Below are positions 24,702-32,490 of a stretch of DNA of 64,000 nucleotides, in pieces. How positions within the stretch are numbered: position 1 is the stretch's first letter; each line of letters opens with the position of its first letter. The position numbers and the translations under genes are program-made. The notes under the pieces were generated by a model. That model saw only the letters and a list, made by a program, of their open reading frames with translations, had not been told where the DNA came from and did no database searches. Source of the DNA: a virus; IMG/VR virus record IMGVR_UViG_3300005748_000015, positions 62,001-126,000 of that record. One strand, given 5' to 3'.

Positions 24702-25243
24702 GCATAAGACTTCCAAAGCGGTCTACCCATAAACTTTTCTGCTAACTCGTAAGCATCTTTTTCCCACGGCAATGCTGTGTAGTGATATTCTTCAGCCAAT
24801 TTGCCAGACTTTTCTCTGATTTTATTAAATAAGTCTACCTTAAAAGGTGCTCGTCTATGTTTTACACCTTTATATACTAAATAGTTACCACCAAATGATA
24901 CCCACATTTGTCTAGATTGGATTTGTTTTACATGTACAAGTTCGTGACATGCTAAGTGTGCGATATTCATTGGACTTCTAGGGTTTACAAATTCAACAAA
25001 ATTATATGGGTTAAAATACATTTGTCCTAACGTCTTATTGTACATATCGTTAAAACCACCAAATAAACCTGGTGATTCGTATCTATTTCTAGTTTTTCTC
25101 ATATCAACAATAATATCTAAAAGTCGAATATCGTGCAGTTGGCAAAATTCTTTTATTAAAGCTTCGCATTTTTTTGTATTTGCTTTTGTCATCTTGTTAC
25201 AAATAAAATGAATTCTAGGTTCTTGATTGTAATAATGAAACAT
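24698..25243 (-). CDS. Zinc metallopeptidase-like protein (HExxH)
   Basis: 181 residues. CHELVHVKQ is a clear zincin HExxH motif near residue 100; a downstream Glu in PWEKDAYELAE near residue 165 could be the third ligand. The N-terminal part is unremarkable and no signal peptide is present. It converges with the endolysin gene (4-base overlap) with no room for a terminator. Substrate unknown. Confidence 0.7.
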   Translation of the reverse strand: MFHYYNQEPRIHFICNKMTKANTKKCEALIKEFCQLHDIRLLDIIVDMRKTRNRYESPGLFGGFNDMYNKTLGQMYFNPYNFVEFVNPRSPMNIAHLACHELVHVKQIQSRQMWVSFGGNYLVYKGVKHRRAPFKVDLFNKIREKSGKLAEEYHYTALPWEKDAYELAEKFMGRPLWKSYA

Positions 25244-26304
25244 TATGCCACCTCCACAGTCATATTATGACCATTGTAATTTACAAATATATCTTTACGC
25301 ATCATAGCTTTTATTTTGTGTAACATAATAACTTGATTGTTAAAATCTCTTGTACTTTTATCTCCACACCTGTAATAAAACTTTTTGATATTATCTGGAT
25401 GCTTTCTTAAAACCCTAGCAAATAACTGATTAGATATATCAACATCAGGACTACATCTAAGATCAAACAATCCTGTAATGTTATTATCACTAAAACCTAA
25501 AATACCACGCATAACAACTACTAGGGTATCATACTTTCCATCTTTAAAGTCTTTGACCATTGTATTGTTTTTGTCATTTTTGTGAGTTGACAATGCAACT
25601 TTACGCCCAGACTTTTGTAAATAATATGCAACATTATTTGCTTCGTTAACAGTATTTACTGCAATCATTATTTTAGATAAATTTTGACCTTTCTTTTTGG
25701 CATGGTTGAGCATCGAATATAAAGTCTTCTTGATGTTTTTCTTGTACTCAACAGGTACAACATCCATTGTAACAGAAGAGAAAACATCGTTACCCATAAG
25801 ATCGTTTCCGCAGATGTAAGTAATTGCATATTTTTCTCCTTGTTTTTTTAACAAATTAAATTGAGATGGCGATCCTGTTAGCAAAACTTGATGCTTAGGC
25901 TTAAGTATTTTTATAATTTTTTGAACCATAGGTTTTAGGTAATACTCATGGCACTCATCAACTACAAGCAAATCAATTTTTTCTAAAGGAAGTTTTTTTA
26001 TAGAATGAGGTAATCCAACAAGTACTTGAGCACCAGAATCAAACTCACCAAATGTAAAGTTAATATTAACATGAGGCTCTTGTAAACTTTCAATGTATTG
26101 ATTTTTAAGGATATTCTGTCCGTGAGTAAGTACTACCACACGTGCATCAGGATATTTTTCAATATATCTTGAGATCACAATATGTGATATCGTGGTCTTA
26201 CCGGAACCTGGTGCAGCAGCAAGAACGGCTGCTTTAGTAAACATTTTAAGGGTATTCTTAAAAACTTTATTTGCTGTGTGAATTTGATAGCTGTAGTCAC
26301 TCAT
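25243..26304 (-). CDS. DEAD/DECH-box superfamily 2 helicase
   Basis: 353 residues with AAAPGSGKTTIS (Walker A), VVVLTHGQNIL (Ia), LLVVDECHEYY (DECH Walker B), VLLTGSPSQF (III) and a C-terminal helicase domain ending in QLFARVLRKH (VI). It is a second, intein-free SF2 helicase distinct from that at 20762. I use the ATG at 26304; a GTG at 26322 would lie inside the class A promoter. With a -10 box ending 5 bases before this ATG, the mRNA is probably leaderless. Confidence 0.85.
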   Translation of the reverse strand: MSDYSYQIHTANKVFKNTLKMFTKAAVLAAAPGSGKTTISHIVISRYIEKYPDARVVVLTHGQNILKNQYIESLQEPHVNINFTFGEFDSGAQVLVGLPHSIKKLPLEKIDLLVVDECHEYYLKPMVQKIIKILKPKHQVLLTGSPSQFNLLKKQGEKYAITYICGNDLMGNDVFSSVTMDVVPVEYKKNIKKTLYSMLNHAKKKGQNLSKIMIAVNTVNEANNVAYYLQKSGRKVALSTHKNDKNNTMVKDFKDGKYDTLVVVMRGILGFSDNNITGLFDLRCSPDVDISNQLFARVLRKHPDNIKKFYYRCGDKSTRDFNNQVIMLHKIKAMMRKDIFVNYNGHNMTVEVA

Positions 26305-26309
26305 AAATA

Positions 26310-26321
26310 TATGATACCACA
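26310..26321 (-). promoter_or_regulatory. Class A motif, leaderless arrangement
   Basis: Minus-strand TGTGGTATCATA, extended -10 TG-G-TATCAT, five bases before the ATG of the helicase. Confidence 0.5.
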
Positions 26322-26351
26322 CCTTATGGAATATGCAATAAAAAAATTGTT

Positions 26352-26855
26352 TTAATATTCTCCAGTTGCTTCGCCATCACCCTCAAGCTCTGAACCTTCT
26401 TCATCCCACTTTTTTAGAATTGAATTTACTTTTTTTATTCTGCTATCTTTTGATTCTTTTTTTTCTTGTTTTTTATTTTGATGAAAAGATTTCAGTAGGT
26501 TAGCGTAATTTTTCTTTTCTTCTTCGCTTTTAACATACTGCTCAAGCTCATCAATACTAGCATCAAGCTCGTTAGCACCACCCTCTTCTGGAGCAGCTTG
26601 CATCTCTTCTGGTGGAGCTTCCATTCCTGGCTGCCCTTCTTCTGGTGGCAATTCTCCACCACCTTCCATGCCCGGCTCACCGCCCTGCATACCCATAGCA
26701 GCAGCTTCTTGCATTTGTTGAAGTTGCATTTCCATATCCATAATTTTTTGATTTTTTTGCCCTTCTTGTACGCCAAGTCTAAAAGCAACATCAATTGCAT
26801 TCATATATTTTGAACGTAACTCGTAATACTTTTGTCTCCAATTTACTTTAGACAT
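26352..26855 (-). CDS. Low-complexity protein next to the portal, possible scaffold or internal head protein
   Basis: 167 residues: helical N-terminus, a Met/Gln/Gly/Pro/Glu-rich centre (residues 45-95), then a charged helical C-terminus containing EQYVKSEEEKK. Located directly after the portal gene. The KSE sequence recurs in other virion-region proteins. No known family. Confidence 0.5.
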   Translation of the reverse strand: MSKVNWRQKYYELRSKYMNAIDVAFRLGVQEGQKNQKIMDMEMQLQQMQEAAAMGMQGGEPGMEGGGELPPEEGQPGMEAPPEEMQAAPEEGGANELDASIDELEQYVKSEEEKKNYANLLKSFHQNKKQEKKESKDSRIKKVNSILKKWDEEGSELEGDGEATGEY

Positions 26856-26863
26856 ATTTACTC

Positions 26864-28705
26864 CTAATCAATATCTTCATCTAACATATCTTCTGATAAC
26901 ATTTTTAAAATTTCAATAGCATCAGGTCTTGATGTAAAATAAGCCTGAAGAGCATCTGGACTAGTTTGCCCTAGCATTTCTAGTTGTTGAAACCAAAAGC
27001 CATCTCTTCTATATTTTAGCACTGGATCAACCATGTAAGCTGGATCAATCTTGTGACCTATGTAATGTGATGTTTCTAAGTATTTATCTACAATTACTTG
27101 ATATCTTTCATTAAAATCTACATTACCAGCAAGATGATTTCCAACAGGCTGTTTGTCAACATAATCAAGAACTTCATCCATATTCATGTGAATAGGCATG
27201 TCTTGCTGTAACCTTAGTGCTTCATCTTGTCTAGTATCAGAGTCAAGGCCTGATAAGCTAATTCTACAAATTTGAGCAAGCTCAGGGTCAACTAAAGGAA
27301 AAAGTTTTTCGTTAATAAAATCTTCAAACCTTAAAATAAGCGGTCTAATACCTGTATCACGAGCAGCAGTTAATTTGTATTCGTTATTAGCTTCAGACAG
27401 TGATTGTTGGTTAGTACCTTTTGAAAGATGCCCATAGCCAGGAAGTTCGTCTGGAGACATACCAAATGCAGACAGTATGTTTCTTGCAACAGAATCATAA
27501 AGAAATTGAAATTCACCGTCTTTCTTTTGCTGATTCATTGGCATCCATTGAACATTATCTTCAGAGCTTACACCAAAAATAGGTGTTCTGAATGAGTTGC
27601 CTACGCTATTAATTGATGCATTAAATTGCTGTTTAATACCTTCAATTGTAGCTTGATCGATTTCATCAGACTTAATTACTATCATACCTTTAGTAGCTCT
27701 ACCGTTTGCAAAATAAAGCCTATTGTATGTTTCAATTGAGATATGCGTAGTAACAGATTGCATGATTGTATCAAGCGGTGTTACAGGATATCCATTGTGC
27801 TCAATATCACTGGACGGAAAAAGATTGCACACAAGCATCTCGTCTTGACTAAACGCCTGTCTTGGAATTCCTTCTACAACCTGAATCCATGAGTAACTGC
27901 CAGCCAACGCAGAGTCCGGGTCAATTTTTGAACCTGTCTGTTGCTCTAAAAGTTTTATAGATGACTGTCTCACATCATCAGCATACTCACCTTTTTTTAC
28001 AGCTTTCATAATAGTACCAGCATCAACTGGTCTAAATCTATGAAATATTTTTTGCCCTAGATCATCTTCGTCATAAATAATTTCTGTAGCAAACCTACCA
28101 AATGAAAGGCCGTTTTGTGATGATATATATAAATATTCTGACAAAAGCATTCTTTCTTCAGTTGCAACACCTTCGTTACTCCCACACTTAATTAAAGTAT
28201 CAAGTGTTTTGCTAATTCTTTCTTGAATTTTGATTCTTTGTTCTGGCGTAATTACTTCATCAAATTCTTGTTTTAAATTACACTCAATACCGATATCAAA
28301 ACGATCTCTTCTAATACGACCGAACATTGACATCGTATTACCTCTAGCACGTAGGATAGAAGCAATCAAATGGTCTTCTTGTCTTATTTTTTTAATAGTC
28401 CAATCAGGTAATAGCTTTTTCTTGTTTTTAAAAAGACCAAAATAGTTATCTTTAACAACAGGGTCTTCTGTAAAAGCCATTCTTGGAACTGTTGTTTTTT
28501 TACTTCTTTTTGCAGAACCGCTAGTCAAGCCAATTAGGTCTGAAATACTTTGAGAAGCTTTGTCAGGATTGTCCATGTAGGACTTCATTAGCTCTCCATT
28601 AATTTCATTGGCCATACTTACAATAGGTCTTTTAACTTCTTTTGAAGCTGATTTTTCAACCTTGTTTAAATTCCATGGTCCATTTTTTTTGTTGTCGTCA
28701 GACAT
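26864..28705 (-). CDS. Portal protein
   Basis: 613 residues. The central and C-terminal portion shows the portal pattern of tailed phages: ILSAFGMSPDELPGYG, then a long stem helix region NNEYKLTAARDTGIRPL and FEDFINEKLFP. It forms the dodecameric vertex through which DNA enters. It lies two genes downstream of the terminase large subunit, the usual order. The N-terminal 80 residues are basic and disordered and include EKSASKE. Confidence 0.82.
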   Translation of the reverse strand: MSDDNKKNGPWNLNKVEKSASKEVKRPIVSMANEINGELMKSYMDNPDKASQSISDLIGLTSGSAKRSKKTTVPRMAFTEDPVVKDNYFGLFKNKKKLLPDWTIKKIRQEDHLIASILRARGNTMSMFGRIRRDRFDIGIECNLKQEFDEVITPEQRIKIQERISKTLDTLIKCGSNEGVATEERMLLSEYLYISSQNGLSFGRFATEIIYDEDDLGQKIFHRFRPVDAGTIMKAVKKGEYADDVRQSSIKLLEQQTGSKIDPDSALAGSYSWIQVVEGIPRQAFSQDEMLVCNLFPSSDIEHNGYPVTPLDTIMQSVTTHISIETYNRLYFANGRATKGMIVIKSDEIDQATIEGIKQQFNASINSVGNSFRTPIFGVSSEDNVQWMPMNQQKKDGEFQFLYDSVARNILSAFGMSPDELPGYGHLSKGTNQQSLSEANNEYKLTAARDTGIRPLILRFEDFINEKLFPLVDPELAQICRISLSGLDSDTRQDEALRLQQDMPIHMNMDEVLDYVDKQPVGNHLAGNVDFNERYQVIVDKYLETSHYIGHKIDPAYMVDPVLKYRRDGFWFQQLEMLGQTSPDALQAYFTSRPDAIEILKMLSEDMLDEDID

Positions 28706-28713
28706 AAACTATC

Positions 28714-29448
28714 CTATCTTGCTATCATCACAAAAACTTGAACATCTTCATCATTTTCATTAATTATTTTTATATCTTCTACTTTTGTACTTTTTAAAAA
28801 ATATGCTGGATTTTTTACCCCATTTACAATTACCGGATAAATATCGCCCTCTACTATATTATTTACTACAACCTTACATCTGCCACTGGCTTCTAAATAC
28901 AAAAGCCTATAATCTTCTGTAGCTCTTTCAAAATATAAATCTGAATTTAACTCTTGTGCCGAGATAAATTCTGTGTAATTATAAAATACATTAATAGTAT
29001 CTCCAATTTCAACTTCTTGTTCTCCATCTATAGCAAAAGAATTTATCCATGTTATTACTGTTTCAGTTTCTTTTACTTCTATTTCAAAATCAGTATCTGA
29101 AAAAGCTAAAACTCTGTTTATTGATAATATTAAGCTTTTGGGTATTATTCTTCTAGGTATTGTTATACTTTGCCTATCATCTTCTGTCGTTATTGATATC
29201 GATTCTTGACTAGGGATAGGTGTAGAAATTGGGTTTTGTGCCGTCATGTCTGATTCTAAAGTAAAATTTGCATTTAATTCAGAAAACAAAGTTTTCATAG
29301 TTTTAGCTTTTATAACCGCTTCTCTTGTAAACTGCTCTTGTATATTGAAGCCTTGCCAAGATATATTTTTTAGAGAACTATTGCTAGATGCATTTAATTT
29401 TTGATCCTCAAAAATCTTTAAATCTACTAATAAATTCATTTTCGACAT
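28714..29448 (-). CDS. Probable virion protein between TerL and portal
   Basis: 244 residues, beta-rich in the second half (INRVLAFSDTDFEIEVKE, TETVITWINSF), no domain recognised. A class B promoter-like motif 28 bases upstream groups it with virion genes. It could be a neck or head fibre component; position is the only evidence. Confidence 0.5.
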   Translation of the reverse strand: MSKMNLLVDLKIFEDQKLNASSNSSLKNISWQGFNIQEQFTREAVIKAKTMKTLFSELNANFTLESDMTAQNPISTPIPSQESISITTEDDRQSITIPRRIIPKSLILSINRVLAFSDTDFEIEVKETETVITWINSFAIDGEQEVEIGDTINVFYNYTEFISAQELNSDLYFERATEDYRLLYLEASGRCKVVVNNIVEGDIYPVIVNGVKNPAYFLKSTKVEDIKIINENDEDVQVFVMIAR

Positions 29449-29475
29449 TATATTACCTCTAAAGTACTTGTAATT

Positions 29476-29484
29476 TAAAGATTA
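29476..29484 (-). promoter_or_regulatory. Class B (candidate late) promoter motif
   Basis: Minus-strand TAATCTTTA followed by AATTACAAG, between TerL and the gene starting at 29448. Confidence 0.5.
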
Positions 29485-29487
29485 ACA

Positions 29488-32481
29488 CTATATATCCCAG
29501 ACAATTCCTTTTTTCTTGCCTGATTTCAAAGTGTTAACTGTTTTATTACCTGTTAAGTCATTAATTTTATTTTGCAGGGTTCTTGGGTTGCCTTTAATAT
29601 TCTCTAAATCGTATGAAAACAATACCTTAGAACCACGTCCAAACATGCTGTGATGAAAATACCGTATCATATCCATGATATCAGCTACTCCATCTTTCCC
29701 ATGCTCAGGCTTGCCATCAATAGGGTTTCCCTTCCCATCAAGTTTTAATTTATAAGTTTCAAAAGAATCAAATACACGCTCGTTATTACGTGTTTTCAAT
29801 ACTTTAAAATGTCTATTATTATTAGCATCTACAATCTTAGCTTTAACAGCAGTAATTCCATCGATTACAGAGTCAGGCCCTTTCTTAACGCCAATAGCTG
29901 GAATCTTGCCATATACTGTGTCTGTTTTTCTAAGCATCTTTATATATGCTGGATAGTTGGAATCACAAAACCATTTTTGAACTTTATATATTTCCGTTAA
30001 TTCTTTAAGTTTTTCTTTAATTTCAGGTATTTCCATGCCTGGAGCTGCTGTCATATCAATTAGCCATGCCTTTCCACCAGCTATTTTTACAAACACTCCT
30101 ATTGCAGTTTCATCTGTATCACCCCAATCGGCAGCACCATAAAATTCAATACCAAGATTATGCATGTACTGAACTAATTCATCTAGTGTTTTGTTCTCAA
30201 TCTTGTCACCTGACAAATACTCCCAAGCTTCGTCAATACCAATGGCATTTTGAACCGAGCAGAATCTAGGATAAACAAGTCCTGATGAACTAGGTTTGTT
30301 GCACAACAATTGTGCTTCGCCCATTTCTGGAGAGGTCTGTTTAAAGTTATTGTGAACAGCAAATATTGGCTTGTAAAGATTTCCAAAATCACCTTGAGGT
30401 CTATCTACCAACCAATTATGCATAACAGAAAGCATGGGATGTTCTGCAATCCCAGCATAAGCTTCAATTGCTTTATACTTATCTCTTGACTCTTCATTTA
30501 TCTCGGCAAATTCTTCTGGCGATAAATTTTGCAAAGGAAGCTCTCGTGAAATATATCTTAATACCTTTTCTTCGTTAGTTCTAGCTTCTACATTTGTAAG
30601 CCTTTCTGTAACATCAATAATATTCCAACGTAAAACTTCACCGCCAGATCGCTCTGTATCTTTGAGAGTTTTTTCCATTAACCCCCCTGCATACTTTCTA
30701 GTAGATAAATACACAGTTAATGGAAAATAATTTTTATAAACTGAAGGAATCATTTTAGCTTCTTCCAACGCTCTTGGGTCTTGAACAACGTCAATCTCAT
30801 CCATAAAAAGCATAGGTACATGCTCAGAATTATGTACCAAAACACCATTAGCATAAAAGCTTTTTTGATGCTCATTGTTTGTATCGACTTGTATATCTAT
30901 AAGTTCTTGTTTTCCTATTAGTTCTATTTTTTCAATAGTTGTATTTAAATTATTTTTAATCGATTTTCTTAAATTTCTGCCGTATTTTAAATTGGACAAA
31001 GAACTATTGCTCCATGTAAAACCGGATGAAGGTTCTGTTTTTAACACAATATTTCCGGTATCTATTTCTCTTGTAAATTGAGAATGCTCTAAAGGAGGCA
31101 ATAATTTGTACTTTAAACAGTTTGAAAAATAAGGTCTTATAACTGTTGACAATTCTCTTGATGAATTTTTTGATAATTTTACACCTGTATATTTGTCTTT
31201 TTTCCACAAAGAAGCCTCAAAACCATATTCTTTAAATTTATCAACTAACATCATATTTTCTTCTTTAGAAAAATTAAAAGTAGATATTTTAATACCTTGA
31301 CTTTTGTGAACTCCAATTTTCTTAGAATTTACCGTACCATCATCCATTATTAAATAAGAAAAAGATTCTGGAGTCAACAATTTAATCCATTCTTTTGTTA
31401 ATATTTTTTTGCCATTAATGTGAGTTATACTACTAATGTTTTTAAAAAAGTCATGACATTGAGTAGTTAATTTAAATTGATTATTTTTATCTTCACAAAT
31501 GTTACAATGTATTCCATTAATTTCAAAAATATTTTTTGTATCATTTAGGTATTCTAATTGATCTTTTGTGTGGCTTACTTGAAACCTAACAGAACCGCTA
31601 GGTAAAAAATTCAAAGAAGCATCACCCAACAATTGACCTAATACCATCTGATCAAGTCTTTTATCTATATCCAAAGAAAAAACTTCTTGTTTACAATTTG
31701 TACCCTTAGTTTTTTCTTCCGTATGCAATTTATATCCTACCCTTAATTGGTCGGCAGTAATCCAACCTCTTTGAGTAAAAACCTGATGGTCATCAGACAA
31801 TATAAGCTCTGCTCCATTACTCAATATTATTTTTCTAGCTTCTTTTATAGTATAGCCAATTTTTTTGATAGGATTAAATACTTGTTTTTCTTGAATATAA
31901 TCGTAAGTTTTTATAACATCCTCAACAAGTACATCTTTAGCTAATAAAACTCCCCTATCAGTGTCTACAAAAGCATATGGGGAAATACAATTCATTCCAG
32001 CGACCGTAGCAACAACAATTCTAAGATAAATAGCATCGCCTTTGTCGGTAAGCCATTCAATCTTAGCTTTACTATCTGAAATCTTTTTCCAATTGTTTTC
32101 TTCTAAATATGGACCTACTTTTCTAAAAAAAGAGTTGACATATTGAATTGCTTTTTCTGATTGCGATTTAATTGCCGCACCGTGAGCAACAGAGATTTCA
32201 AAATGAATCATACACAAAACTTCAATAGCAGCAGCTGATAGAGTCTTATAAGAGTCCCTTGATGCTAACATACAAACTTGTGGAACATCTCTACTTCCAC
32301 CAGTTTTCATAAGATTATAAATACGCCACATAGCATCTATAGGGCCGTGCGTAGAACCGGGGTAAACGACACCCATTGGAAATTTTATATCCAAATAAGT
32401 GTACATCCAATCCTGTAATTCCTGAGCACTATTAAGTGGTTTTAGGATTAGGTCTGCTTTAAGCTTTTCTAATTCATCCAT
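29488..32481 (-). CDS. Terminase large subunit interrupted by an intein
   Basis: 997-residue precursor; about 610 after splicing, typical for TerL. ATPase: a variant Walker A ASRDSYKTLSAAA near residue 75 and Walker B PMLFMDEID immediately after the intein. The C-terminal RNase H-like nuclease has FYGAADWGDTDE and DGVADIMDMIRYF, carrying the metal-binding aspartates. It packages DNA through the portal encoded downstream. The intein insertion separates Walker A and B, so packaging depends on splicing. Confidence 0.9.
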   Translation of the reverse strand: MDELEKLKADLILKPLNSAQELQDWMYTYLDIKFPMGVVYPGSTHGPIDAMWRIYNLMKTGGSRDVPQVCMLASRDSYKTLSAAAIEVLCMIHFEISVAHGAAIKSQSEKAIQYVNSFFRKVGPYLEENNWKKISDSKAKIEWLTDKGDAIYLRIVVATVAGMNCISPYAFVDTDRGVLLAKDVLVEDVIKTYDYIQEKQVFNPIKKIGYTIKEARKIILSNGAELILSDDHQVFTQRGWITADQLRVGYKLHTEEKTKGTNCKQEVFSLDIDKRLDQMVLGQLLGDASLNFLPSGSVRFQVSHTKDQLEYLNDTKNIFEINGIHCNICEDKNNQFKLTTQCHDFFKNISSITHINGKKILTKEWIKLLTPESFSYLIMDDGTVNSKKIGVHKSQGIKISTFNFSKEENMMLVDKFKEYGFEASLWKKDKYTGVKLSKNSSRELSTVIRPYFSNCLKYKLLPPLEHSQFTREIDTGNIVLKTEPSSGFTWSNSSLSNLKYGRNLRKSIKNNLNTTIEKIELIGKQELIDIQVDTNNEHQKSFYANGVLVHNSEHVPMLFMDEIDVVQDPRALEEAKMIPSVYKNYFPLTVYLSTRKYAGGLMEKTLKDTERSGGEVLRWNIIDVTERLTNVEARTNEEKVLRYISRELPLQNLSPEEFAEINEESRDKYKAIEAYAGIAEHPMLSVMHNWLVDRPQGDFGNLYKPIFAVHNNFKQTSPEMGEAQLLCNKPSSSGLVYPRFCSVQNAIGIDEAWEYLSGDKIENKTLDELVQYMHNLGIEFYGAADWGDTDETAIGVFVKIAGGKAWLIDMTAAPGMEIPEIKEKLKELTEIYKVQKWFCDSNYPAYIKMLRKTDTVYGKIPAIGVKKGPDSVIDGITAVKAKIVDANNNRHFKVLKTRNNERVFDSFETYKLKLDGKGNPIDGKPEHGKDGVADIMDMIRYFHHSMFGRGSKVLFSYDLENIKGNPRTLQNKINDLTGNKTVNTLKSGKKKGIVWDI
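30829..31989 (-). other. Terminase intein with LAGLIDADG-type endonuclease (387 residues)
   Basis: It begins CISPYAFVDTDRG after VAGMN and ends GVLVHN before SEHVPMLF. Cys1, terminal His-Asn and +1 Ser are normal class 1 residues; block B is LSDDHQVFT. Endonuclease motifs are LGQLLGDAS and YLIMDDGTV, the second lacking a classic LAG start but keeping the acidic pair. It sits seven residues before the Walker B aspartate. Confidence 0.92.
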
Positions 32482-32490
32482 TTTTTATTA

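Noticed and set aside
26492-26800. Long alternative-frame reading frames over low-complexity genes (also at 42432, 47488, 54769 areas)
   Set aside because: Shadows produced by biased codon composition of the acidic or Ala-rich genes; they lack ribosome sites and known motifs.
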